Part shown: piece by piece, positions 52,319 through 63,198 of the stretch
Layout: the number at the start of each line of letters is the position of its first letter
Position numbering within the stretch: the first letter of the stretch is position 1
NCBI RefSeq assembly: GCF_026914185.1
Contig: NC_070565.1
Coordinates: 558,001 to 622,000 of the forward strand
Direction: 5' to 3'
Source of the DNA: Puccinia triticina
Taxonomy: Eukaryota > Basidiomycota > Pucciniomycetes > Pucciniales > Pucciniaceae
Length of the DNA stretch: 64,000 nucleotides
Position numbers and translations under genes: made by a program
The notes under the pieces: generated by a model
Told to the model about the DNA's origin: nothing
Seen by the model: only the letters and a program-made list of their open reading frames with translations
Database searches by the model: none

Positions 52319-55300
52319 ATGTCCGATAACCTCCTCGCCCCAGATCCCGTCAAAGCTACTGGTCAACTTCATGTGCCCGGATTCACTCCTAGTGCAACAC
52401 CTGAACCTCCTCATCGTCACCATGTACGTTGACTTCTGCTCTGTTATTTTATTTATGATTAATGAGCATGATAAATATTCTTTGGTATATCCTGGGAAAT
52501 TCTGACTCATCTCGATTTGTTGATTCTTTAAAAAATATTGAATACTTTAGGTTGTGAAAAATACAGCGGGTTACGAAGATATCGTCTTTGAGGGCAAGAA
52601 AACCCAAGCCTTGAACGTTGAGGAGATCGTCGGAAAGAGTGGTTTTGTTCCCCAGAATTTGGTTCACAACGAGGTTGCTTGGTTGTAAGTCCATTTGGGT
52701 TTTAAAAATAACAATAACAAAGTATTAATTTTCTGGTGGTCCCATATTCACTCACTTGTCCTCTTTCTTCTGCTTTCTAGCTACAACAACCTCGGCATCG
52801 GTATGTGCTTCTCTGATCCGATTCCTCACTTGGAAAGCGCTGTAAAAGGATTATATTATATCGGTACTGATCGGGCGGATATACCTTTTGTGGTGTGGAT
52901 GACGCATAGATGACCAGTATTTCCGCATGGAAAGTGCGGAGACTGTGGCAGAGCACGTCACATCTTTGTACGGGGCCAAGATTCTCGCCTGGTCTCGTCA
53001 TCAGAAGCAGCTCGATATCAATCTTGAAAAGGAGACCGAAACAAATGCAGTTTACATTCACTCTTCCACTCCCGGGGTGTCTGACCCGTCGACCAATTTC
53101 GAGGCTAGGTGAGCACTGCTCTTGCTTGATATTGCCTCTCTTAATCTTGATTGACATCCAGCCTCTTCCCTCAAAACGCTTACTTCGTGTCTGCTCGATG
53201 TTCACCAGGATTGACGAAAAATTCTTAGACATTCCAATGAAGGACGGCACGTTCAGGTTAGAAACCTATCGATCAGCTGGTAATGTGGCTTCCAACGTGG
53301 CCCAGCGTCAGTACCTTCACTTTGCGTCATCGTCTCTATTTTTTGCCAACACATGGTGCGCACACATCCGGCTGACAATCAAATTCCCTCCTCAAACAGA
53401 ATTACGGTGCTACTTCGTAACCAAGTGCAACTTTGTCAATCCATCACCGGATGCGAAATCTGCTGATTACTCAGACATCCGAAAAGTTTCTGATCAGACC
53501 TTTTTATCCAAGGTTTCCCCGAACACGCTCGAGATTTATCAATCATTGATGCAAGCTGCCTTGACTCGGACGGGTCCAGTTGTCGAGTGTTACGAGGTCG
53601 AAGGCAACACTCTGGAGCGAAGGGTGGTGATTGCCTACAGACACGCTAGTACCAACCACTTCTTTAGTGCCATGAGTGATTTGTATCACTTCTATGGCCT
53701 CTACAGTACCCGAAAATACGTTGGTAAGCCTTGAACACTGATTCATTCGCTCTTGACAGAGTGATGACTGATTATTTTGAATGTGCTTCTTGCTATGCTA
53801 TGCCAGAACGGTTCAGTAATGGCATGACCATTATTTCTATCTATTTGCATTCCCTTCGTGGCCCTCCTATGTACGTAATTGACAATTGATCAATCGCGCC
53901 CTTTGCGTTTTGTTCTTGACTCTAGCTTTTTTCTTTCCATGATGTGCATCCTAGCGAGTCCGCAATCACCCAAGTCATTCGCGAGGCATCATTAGTCTTC
54001 TGTCTTCCCAACAATCCGTTTTTCCAGCCATCGACACACCATGCAGTTCAGGAAGCCGCCTATGCATACTGTGCTTCAATCTTTTCGCAGCACTTTCTTA
54101 ATAGACTGGGACCTTCATACCTTGCCCTCAAGGGTCTCCTGAACGAGTCAGATCCGATGCAAGCCGGCGTCCTTAACGACATTAAAAGAAGGTTCAGAGA
54201 AGAGACTTTCACCCGTCAGAGTATTACCGAAGTCGTCTTGGCTTATCCTTCAATTGTTAGTATTTCACTCGACCTTGCCCTCTCGTTCTCCTGATTTCAG
54301 TCGCTGATGAGGATCAAAACTCTCTAGATCCGATTACTTTACGTAAACTTTGCCTTGGTTCATTACATCAATGCATCTTCATCACGGCAACAGTTGATGT
54401 CAGTCGTTTTTCACCCCCTCCATAGGCTTTTCGAGATGCTGATAGTCAATCTTCGATTCTAGGCCCACCTTATCTTACCAGAGACTGCAAACCGGAACAC
54501 CTTTGACTGATGAAGAGTTGTATGCAAATATTCGCAAATCCGCCTCCAATTCGCATGATCTTCAAGTCTTGGAAAGCTTCCTGGTGTTCAACAAACACAT
54601 CTTGAAGACCAACTTTTACACTCCGACTAAAGTAAGTCAGTTCAGTGGCTATGGAATCCGCAATAGTATGACTCACTCACCGGGAAAATATCAGGTTGCA
54701 CTTTCTTTTAGATTGGATCCGGCATTCCTACCGGACGCCGAATATCCCATGACGCCGTATGGACTTGTGATGGTAGTCGGTTCGGACTTCAGAGGGTTCC
54801 ATCTAAGGTTCAAAGATGTTGCGCGAGGTGGGATCCGAATTATTCGTAGTCGGAACAAGGAGAACTATTCGATCAACCTTCGACAGCAGTTCGACGAGAA
54901 CTACAACTTGGCATTCACTCAATCCTTAAAGAACTCGACCATCCCGGAGGGAGGTGCTAAAGGAACGATCCTACCCGAGCTGGAATCAAATCCTAGGGCA
55001 TGCTTCGAGAAATATGTCGATGGTATCTTGGATCTCTTGATCCCTGGTCAATCGCCTGGGATTAAAGATCCAATCGTTGATCTTTACAATCGGCCGGAGG
55101 CTCTGTTCTTTGGTCCTGATGAGGGAACTGCGGACATGATGGATTGGGCTGCATTGCATGCCCGAGAAAGAGGCTATGATCAGTGGAAGAGTTTTACTAC
55201 CGGAAAGAGCGCCGGTCTATTAGGCGGTATCCCTCATGATGCCGTAAGATTCTCATTTCCTCTCACTCCAGCTAAAATGGCAATTACTCTTTAACACCCA

Positions 55301-57064
55301 AAACTTCGTTTGTTATAGTTCGGTATGACCAGTTTGTCCGTTCGGCAATTCATCGTCGGCATCTACCGCTCATTAGGCCTCAAAGAGACCGAGGTCACCA
55401 AAATTCAAACAGGGGTATGTCAAATAGATACAATCTTGCTTGTGGGCAGCCTGAAAATGAAGTCACTGCTCACAACTGCGGGTCTGTGTCATCTAGGGTC
55501 CTGATGGAGATTTAGGATCAAAGCAAGTTGCCACCTTCAAGAATTGATCTCGCCAATTGATGCATTTTATTTCAGTTAGACTGACTGCTTTGGACTCCTC
55601 TTTCCTCTGGATATGCAGTGAGATCTTGTTATCCAAAGATAAAACGATTACGATCATTGATGGTAGCGGTGTGATACATGACCCAAAAGGATTGGATCGG
55701 AGTGAACTAGTCCGTCTTGCCCATGCTCGGCAGATGGTTAGTAAATTTGATTCGAGCAAGTTCAGCAAGGAGGGATACTTTGTCTCCGTCGACGCCAACG
55801 ATGTTGTTCTACCCAGTTGAGTACTATGCTGCTAGGTGTATGCCAGTTTGAATCACTTACTGATGGGACCTTCACTCAGGCGGCGAGATCATACCTGATG
55901 GAACCGCTTTCAGAAATGACGCTCATTTCCGGTACAAGGCTGACATCTTTGTTCCCTGTGGTGGCCGACCCGAGGCCATCAATGTGGGCAATGTGACAAG
56001 AATGTGGGATGCTGAAGGCAAGCCGAACGTGAAGTATATCGTTGAGGTCAGCAGATCATATGTTATTTCTAGAATATTGGGACTATGAGCTCATGCCGGA
56101 ATTATTTTTTATAGGGTGCGAACTTGTTCATCACCCAGCAAGCCCGTCTGGTGCTCGAGAAGAAGGGTTTGTTCACTTTTCTTGGGGAGGATGGCTTGGT
56201 GTTGGGGGATCATCGAAGTCTAATGAGAGTTTCTTTTACAGGTGTCGTGTTGTTCAAAGATGCTTCTGCGAACAAAGGAGGCGTCACTTCGTCTTCCTTG
56301 GAGGTCTTGGTTGGCCTTGGATTAGATGACAAGGAGTACCTCGAATTAATGACGTCGCAAAACTCACCAGGGTTCTCGGAATTGTAAGCAAGATGGATTC
56401 TGAGTAGGAGAGTGCAAACAGAATGGAAATGAATTCGTGTTCTTGTTTTTAACAGCTATACGAATTATGTCCGAGACATCCAACGCACGATCACGATGAA
56501 TGCGGCGGCGGAGTTTCAATGTATATGGAAAGAATCGATGAATGGGCAGAAGCCACGAGCGGTGATCACAGATGAAATCGGAAAGATCCTCATGAAGCTG
56601 CAGACCCAATTAGAGGAATCCGATCTCTTCGACAACCTTCCTGGTAGAAAGGCCGTCCTTAAACAGGCCATCCCGAAAACCTTGATTAGCAAAGTCGGCT
56701 TGGAGACGCTCATGACTCGGCTGCCTGAATCCTATCAGCGCAGTTTGTTTGCTAGGTTCGCAGTCCGCTTTCTTCCGCTTTTGTTTGCATGCTTACTTAT
56801 CACATTCGTCTTTTCCCCCTTCCGTCCTATTATCTAGTTTCGTCGCTTTCAAATATATCTTCCAGTATGGTCTATCGGCCTCCGCCGTCGATTTCTTCCG
56901 TAAGTCTCTCCACAATTTTTCTCTCGATTCCCACCAGGTCTTTGATAACTCACTGGACGATCCGGTTCTCTTCCCACTAAAAAAACCACTTCCGATTTTT
57001 AGATTTCTTCTCTCATTTCAAAGATGATGCCACCGAAGCGACCAAGAATCCTTCCGCTTCCTGA
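52319..57064 (+). CDS. GDH2: NAD-specific glutamate dehydrogenase, 19 exons, 1071 aa
   Basis: Oxidative deamination of glutamate to 2-oxoglutarate with NAD, feeding carbon to the TCA cycle and releasing ammonium. Exons: 52319-52423, 52551-52684, 52781-52800, 52910-53108, 53209-53723, 53807-53870, 53955-54255, 54328-54402, 54482-54631, 54695-55243, 55319-55414, 55497-55522, 55619-55815, 55880-56046, 56115-56166, 56242-56383, 56456-56755, 56838-56899, 57003-57064. They sum to 1072 codons and every phase fits. Motifs: VARGGIRIIRSRNKENYSIN, PEGGAKGTILPE (substrate lysine), FFGPDEGTADMMDWAALHAR, and GGPDGDLGSNEIL across the 55523-55618 intron, which has a GC donor. Exon 3 is only 20 nt. The 54632-54694 intron is stop-free and a multiple of three. 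Length is normal for the large fungal enzyme. No damage seen. Confidence 0.95.
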
Positions 57065-57795
57065 ACTCCCTAGAAACCTCATCATTAAAAAAAAACTCAA
57101 ATGTTCGTCTTATTTTTTTTATCACAAACAAAATTAACTAAGCATAAGGCATATCGTGTAATTTTCCTTCCCCTGGCCGCCACCTTTCCTTCCTATGTTT
57201 AGTTAAACACAGGCATGCTCTGTCTTTTTCTCCGAAAGATGTGAGTGTAAATGATGTACATAAATATGCACAAGATATACATATACGCATGTGTATGTAT
57301 ATAGAAAAACTGTTCTTTTTTTGTCCAATGACATGAAACCTTTTCTTCCTTTTTTTACGCAAAACTATTCTTTCCCGGGCGAGATAAGCACTCCTATTCC
57401 AAGTAGTCGGAATAGCGTGATTGGTTCTTGTGTGTTTGTATTATGATATTCTGCCACTAGACTCAGGGCGGCTGCGCCGCTGCTCGTCTCAGGCTTTGCA
57501 TTAAGGAACAGCATCAACAATTTTGATCCCAAAACTTTCTATTAAATTCTAATTTGCGCTTGAATTATGAGGGTATCCGAGTGTTGGCCGTGTTTGGCGC
57601 TATCAATGGCAAATATTTTAATCTGAAATTGAGTGGAGAAAACCCTGTCCCAGTCAGTCAAGTTGATTTATTGGTCAATGTACATGATTTTTACATCAAC
57701 CAACCCAGATCTGGCACATAAGAACTCACACTGCAAGTCCCTCCCTGACGGTAGGTCGCACTTTGTGCGAGGCGCTTCGCGTCCCCGAGTCCATT
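57065..57795. other. GDH2 downstream region
   Basis: No gene. AAGTCCCTCCCTGACGG near 57738 is another member of the AAGTCCC hairpin-type family; the TSD CCAAT of copia B ends it. Confidence 0.45.
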
Positions 57796-57800
57796 CCAAT

Positions 57801-58058
57801 TGTTAGAGTCCTCCGGTGGAATCAGTAGTGCCAAGATTACATAAACAGTGTTTAGCATAATCATGTACTTACAAGCTAAACCTAACCGGTGCTAAGTCAT
57901 CATCAACCGGTTAGGTTTAGACTACATAACCTGGTCGGACCCGCGCCCGGCTCCAGTCTCTTTTCCTCACCGAGATTTGGAGCCGGATTCATCAGTGCCG
58001 AGACTGACCGCGACGGGACTGTTCCGCCCAGTTTCCCATTTGCCTGAGGCATCTTATA
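57801..58058 (+). repeat. 5' LTR of copia B
   Basis: 258 bp. Contains a perfect hairpin CTAAACCTAACCGGT (57876-57890) / ACCGGTTAGGTTTAG (57906-57920). Ends in TA rather than CA. Confidence 0.9.
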
Positions 58059-58098
58059 GGTTAAAAGCCGAATGCTCTACCGACTGAGCTAACCGGGC
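58059..58098 (+). other. primer-binding site complementary to the 5' half of tRNA-Lys(UUU)
   Basis: Directly after the LTR. The inverse reads GCCCGGTTAGCTCAGTCGGT then AGAGCATTCGGCTTTTAACC: acceptor strand, D arm and anticodon arm of a lysine tRNA with anticodon TTT, nucleotides 1-40, and nothing of the 3' half. The LTR/TSD structure shows this is an element part and not a tRNA gene hit by insertion. Confidence 0.85.
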
Positions 58099-58149
58099 GT
58101 TGATGGGATTATTCTCTCCACCGGCCGCTTACTGTCGTCGGGGTGGAAA

Positions 58150-60847
58150 TTGAATTATGACGGAACTCAGGCGACTTTGATGGACCCTTGTAACAATAGA
58201 TATGAAACTGTTTTCCATAACTATTGTTGGTCTCTCAAGACCAGTTCCATCCTGCAATCAAAGAAGGTGTCTCAGCTGCCATCTTTTGACCCCTACGTAT
58301 GGCACATCCGCCTCGGCCACGTCTCGGACGAGGTGGTTAAAAATTTCCTTCGCATCAACTATCCGGATGTGAAAATACATTGGAAATCGTTCTTCTGTGA
58401 GCAGTGCGCCAAGTCTAAGAGCCTCGACAAGAAGATGTTGGGCATGGAAACTCAGATCCCTCGCGATGAGCCCCTAGATTTCTGCGTTTCAGATGTCATT
58501 GGTCCACTCAACCTTGACATCAACGGATGCCGGTATTTAGTCACTCTGAGAGACCACGCAAGTACATACACATTCTGCGCGCCTATGCAACATCGGAGCG
58601 ATGTTCCAGACAAGATCATGGGATGGATTCGACACCTCAAGACCGCCCTTGGAAAGGTACCGACATACCTTCGCTGTGACAACGCGCTGGAGTATACCAA
58701 AAGCCTTAAGCCACAACTGGAGGCAATTGGTACCACCTTGGCGCCTGTGACTCCCTATTCCCCGGAACAAAATGGAGAGGCTGAGCGAGTCAACCAAACA
58801 CTCGGTGACATGGCTCGTACCATGTTGCACTCCAGTGAGTTATCCAGCAAGTGGTGGAGTTTTGCTTATCCAACGGCTGCACATCTACACAACAGAATTC
58901 CCAACAGCCAAACTAAAGACAAAACACCACTTGAGCTCCTCTACAAGGTCAAGCCCATCGCAGCGACTCTTTCCGTTTGGAGCGCGTGTGATCATCCACA
59001 TTCCGAAAGAACAGAGGAAGAAACTTGACGAGCGTGCGCGTGAGGGTCAACTACTTGGGTATCCAGCTTCTGGCACTGGTTGGTTGTTTTGGGTCCCCAG
59101 TGAACAAAGGATGGTACACTCCAGCTCCGTGAATTTTCCCAATTTTCAAAAGTTGCCGGTTAAAAAGGCTCCGACAACGACTGCTCCCGATCTTGTTGCG
59201 GCACCGGAACCCACGGAAACTCAAGTAGATCTCATCTTGAAGCAAATCATACTCCGTCTGGGTGAAGAGAAAACAGCGGAAATAGCGGAAGAAGAACGTC
59301 ACCAACTCTCCCTTTTGTCGACAGATGAGGAACACAACTTGCCGAAGACAATCAAGCAAGCCCTCGCCGGTCCAGATGCTCATCTATGGCGCGAGGCTGC
59401 TGAATATGAAATGCTTAAATTCGGTCAGTTGGAAGTCTGGATCCCCACCAATCCACCAAAGGCTTGCAAGGCACTGGGTGCGCGCTGGGTTTTCTCAATC
59501 AAGCAAAAACCGGACGGATCCATTGATAAGTACCGTGCTCGGTATGTTGCAAAAGGCTTCAATCAACAAATGGGACTGGATTACAATGAGACCTACGCGC
59601 CAACGGCTTCCCTCAACACACTACGCCTACTCATCTCTCTTGCGATTTCCAACAATCTCCACACAGCAACCTTTGACGTGAGCTCCGCCTACCTATACAG
59701 CCCAATTGAGGAAGAGGTGTATATACAACCTCCGGTTGAGATCACTCCCTCACTTAAGGGTAAGGTTATGCGTCTCAAGAAGGCTCTCTACGGCACCAAG
59801 CAAGCTGCGCGCTGCTGGTGGAAGTTCTTCCAGAAAACTGTAGAGTCACTAGGCTTTGAGGCTAGCAAAATGGAACCGTCTCTGTACCTTTTTTGACGCG
59901 CCGGCCATTTCATAATTATCTGGCTTCATGTCGATGATGGTTTCGCGGTGTCCTTGGAAAAACATTTGCTGAATGAATTACGACATGGTATGGAAAAACA
60001 GCTAGAGATTAAATGGTCCGACGATGTTCGACGCCTTGTGGGAATTGAATTCACGTGGGATGGTCCCCATCTTCGACTAGCTCAATCACTCATGGCCAAG
60101 CAAATTGTTGAGACTTATCACCGGAAGACGTTGCCGCACCATTGCCCTCTACCAGAATCTGACCTCGAAGCCTTCTCAGGCGACCCTGTTGATCAAACTG
60201 GTTATAGGTCTGTAATTGGATCTCTGATGTACCTTGTGTGTGGTACCAGACCAGATCTGTCTTATGGAGTCAATTTGTTGGCGCGGTTTTCGGCGGCACC
60301 ATCGGAGGAACACTGGAAGGCGCTTGACTGGTTAATTGGATATTTGGGACGAACGGCGGATAGGGCCCTTGTGTACAGGGCGGGAAACGGCGGCATGGAT
60401 CTTTGGACGGATGCAAATTGGGGCGGAGAACACGAACGGTCGATGACGGGCTATCTACTCACTCATGGCGGAAACAGTGTAGCATGGGGTTCTAGACGTC
60501 AAACAGTCGTGGCGATGTCAACTTGTGCGGCTGAATACCTTGCACTCTCGGAGGGCGCTCAGCAACTGGCGCATTTTCTCAATATCTTTTAAGAAATCGG
60601 ATTTAGCCCTAAGTTATTGATGCATTGCGACAATGAAGCTGCTATACTCATTGCTACGGACAACACCTCAAAAAAGAAGACAAAATATCTCCGGCGAGCC
60701 TTCTATTTTGTGAATGACTTGATAAGAGAAAACAATATCAACGTCTCGTGGACCAGTACTCACAATCAACTGGCGGATGTACTCACAAAGCGCTTGGGAC
60801 CAACAAAAATGACGGGGGCGTTGGATCAGCTAGGTGTGAGCCGGTAG
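58150..60847 (+). pseudogene. copia B Pol: integrase, RT, RNase H
   Basis: Pre-integrase HIRLGHVSDEVV with CEQCAKSK; integrase core FCVSDVIGPL, LRCDNALEYT, PYSPEQNGEAERVNQ; RT region KALGARWVFSIKQKPDGSID, TATFDVSSAYLYSPI, KALYGTKQAARCWWKFF and the catalytic IIWLHVDDGF; RNase H WTDANWGG, TCAAEYLALSEG, MHCDNEAAI, ADVLTKRLG. Damage: a one-base frameshift near 58970, TGA at 59894-59896 (YLF*RAGHF), TAA near 60590 (LNIF*EIGF). One frame continues through all three. Not functional as it stands. Confidence 0.9.
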
Positions 60848-60869
60848 TTTTTGTAATCTTGGAGGGGGG

Positions 60870-61219
60870 TGTTAGAGTCCTCCGGTGGAATCAGTAGTGC
60901 CAAGATTACATAAACAGTGTTTAGCATAATCATGTACTTACAAGCTAAACCTAACCGGTGCTTAGTCATCATCAACCGGTTAGGTTTAGACTACATAACC
61001 TGGTCGGACCCGCGCCCGGCTCCAGTCTCTTTTCCTCACCGAGATTTGGAGCCGGATTCATCAGTGCCAAGACTGACCGCGACGGGACTGTTCCGCCCAG
61101 GTTAGTACAGTCTTTTATGCAATTAACTTACCAAGATTTGGAGCCGGATTCATCAGTGCCGAGACTGACCGCGACGGGACTGTTCCGCCCAGTTTCCCAT
61201 TTGCCTGAGGCATCTTATA
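60870..61219 (+). repeat. 3' LTR of copia B with internal duplication
   Basis: 350 bp; 92 bp longer than the 5' LTR because a ~59-bp segment (AGATTTGGAGCCGGATTCAT...) is repeated, separated by about 33 bp of new sequence (GTTAGTACAGTCTTTTATGC...). Confidence 0.88.
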
Positions 61220-61224
61220 CCAAT

Positions 61225-61760
61225 CTCCCGCACTCGGGGCATTTCGGGAATGGTAATTCCATTTCACGTAAGAGATTTTGATGACATGTCTGTCTACAAC
61301 TCACTGTGTAGTAGCATATTAAGTACAAGGATGGCAACAACAATTTTATAGCGTAGTTTACAAGGAAGCTTGTCGCTTCTGTTACTCGTTCAGTGTCTTG
61401 GCAGACACCTGGGACCTCCCGGAAGCACCTCCCAAACAGGCGGGCTTCCCAAGAGGGCCGAGTGTGGGTTGGTAGGGTGAGCGCGCCTAACCCTATCCAA
61501 GACGGGCTTTATAGCCCTTGCAAGGAGGGATTTGGGTTTTTTGAATCCGGCAGCCGCTGGGTAAGTTAGGCCGGAAGCCCACGGGAGTGGGTGCCGGCCG
61601 GAGGGCGCGCAAAAACACCCCGGAACAGAAGCCGTGGCTCGACCCACTTCTCTTGAGTGGTTACGAGAAGAGCCAAGCCACGCTTCTGTGTCCCTCATTC
61701 CTTCCATTGTGTCTACTCTGTTCTTTCTGGGACATCATTGGGTGAAGTACAGATGTTGGA
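61225..61760. other. 3' terminal region of the DIRS-like element
   Basis: Gene-free; GC-rich with several short inverted pairs. The true end of the element is not identifiable without its other end. Confidence 0.4.
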
Positions 61761-62756
61761 TTACTTCCAGATTTTTTCTAGCTCTGCGATACGTTTGTAT
61801 GTGTCGGCTAAATCAGTGGGAGAGTAGTCTCTAATGTATAGTTTATAGCAGTTAGAGGTCCATCTCCCCAGGTCACAAATCTCCTCCGTTGGGACGCCGA
61901 TAGCGTACCTTAAGGAGGCGCCTCCTACGCGGAAGGAGTGACCGGATAAGTTCGGGCAGCCATTGGAACTCCAGATTTGTTTTAGGAGCCGGACGACGGC
62001 TGATTTGGAGAGGTGGATTCTGCCTTCTGCGCTGTGGTGTCCGAAAAGTGAGGTATCGCCTGGCCCGGCTTCCTTGAGTCTTCTCTTGATGGCTTCGACA
62101 GGGCACAGCATGTGTTTTAGACTGTGAAGGTGGATGGTTTGGGTGGTGCCTGGGGCACAAGTCTTGGCTCCTCTGATTGCGAGTTCGACGGCCTCGCCCA
62201 ACGCGGTTTTGGAGAACTTCACATCAGACGTAAGGAGCGCTGCGGACCATCTTAAGTTCCCTTGTGCGGAGTCGTAGGTAAGTTCCGAGAGTCTCGCCAT
62301 CCCCCAGAAAGCAACAATGGCCATGTCTAAAACTGACTTCCCAAACTTGTCGCCTTGAGCGAGGCTAAGCGCTAGAATGGTTAGGTGTTCGATCATGACC
62401 GGTGACTTCCTTGGTCGCTTGGGTCTTTCGGCATCTGCGTGTGCGGATGCCTGGAGGAGAACGGTGACTTTCGCCTTCGAATCGTTGGGGAATTCGGCTG
62501 AGTGATAGAGGTGCCAGGCTTGGAGTCCAAAAAGGTATTTTGCCAAGGTCACTGATGAGACGTCGTGCTTGGTTGGGTGTTCGAGTTTCCGGCCTGCCCA
62601 GCAGCAGAACCTATAGACGTCATCGGCCGTGATAGGAAGTTTGAAGGGGAACTCTTTTACCGCTACTTTAAATCTCACAAATTTTCTAACCCCGCTATTA
62701 TAGCTTAAAGTAGTATTCCATTTGTATCCTCTTAGTCCATTCTGCCAGCTGGGCAT
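61761..62756 (-). CDS. tyrosine recombinase of a DIRS-like retroelement, 331 aa
   Basis: Site-specific recombinase that would integrate circular cDNA. Catalytic residues of the phage-integrase fold: R155 in WGMARLSEL, H273 and R276 in GHSFRVGGASL, and Y307 in LGRWTSNCYKLYIRDY; N-terminal SAM-like part with VYRFCCWAGRKL. Lies downstream of a DIRS-type RNase H on the same strand (443 bp gap), which distinguishes it from a Crypton. Frame intact. Confidence 0.88.
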   Translation of the reverse strand: MPSWQNGLRGYKWNTTLSYNSGVRKFVRFKVAVKEFPFKLPITADDVYRFCCWAGRKLEHPTKHDVSSVTLAKYLFGLQAWHLYHSAEFPNDSKAKVTVLLQASAHADAERPKRPRKSPVMIEHLTILALSLAQGDKFGKSVLDMAIVAFWGMARLSELTYDSAQGNLRWSAALLTSDVKFSKTALGEAVELAIRGAKTCAPGTTQTIHLHSLKHMLCPVEAIKRRLKEAGPGDTSLFGHHSAEGRIHLSKSAVVRLLKQIWSSNGCPNLSGHSFRVGGASLRYAIGVPTEEICDLGRWTSNCYKLYIRDYSPTDLADTYKRIAELEKIWK

Positions 62757-63198
62757 TCACTGGCTTAGGATTAGGGTATGACTGATTGAGGCATAGTGTT
62801 GCCTAGGTGGCGTGCTCAAAACTTGAGCCTCTCAATCATGTGAGCGGGCCCGGGAGCTACTGCCTAGTAGATCCCCAAGCCGGCTCCGTGTGGGCTAAGG
62901 GGAGTTAGCTACCTTCTCACTTTGGTCGCCGCTACCTTTGCTCAGGAAGCTCAAGGTTTCTGGGCGTCTCCTTCTGGGAAGGAGAGTGAGTCTGGCTCTA
63001 GGGGGGTTGAGTCAACCCTCCTTTCTGCCGCTAAACTCTTAATGGTTCCAGGTTTCTTAGGTGATTAGCACTCTAATGTCGGAGCCCGCTCCCATAACTC
63101 AGGTGTTACCTGAGCCTGGCTTCGAGCCTGGTAACCATCCCTTAGCCAATTGTGGTGTTTCTATTACGCGCATGGTCTCGTGATCTATCAACATGGGT
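62757..63198 (-). other. spacer between RNase H and recombinase
   Basis: No ORF; contains several short inverted pairs (e.g. TTGAGCC/GGCTCAA type near 62815). May hold terminal-repeat or circular-junction sequence of the element. Confidence 0.4.

Larger units (their letters stand above)
57801..61219 (+). mobile_element. copia element B, internally deleted
   Basis: LTRs 57801-58058 and 60870-61219, starting TGTTAGAGTCC and ending CTTATA; perfect duplication CCAAT (57796-57800, 61220-61224); polypurine tract GGAGGGGGG before the 3' LTR. Gag and protease are missing: only 51 bases separate the primer site from the pre-integrase region. Confidence 0.92.

Noticed and set aside
52777..53250. 157-codon frame antisense to GDH2
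   Set aside because: Covers GDH2 exons and introns; GDH2 motifs explain the sequence.
58059..58098. Real tRNA-Lys gene (5' half) on the minus strand
   Set aside because: The 3' half is absent, and LTR boundary plus CCAAT duplications show it is a primer-binding site.
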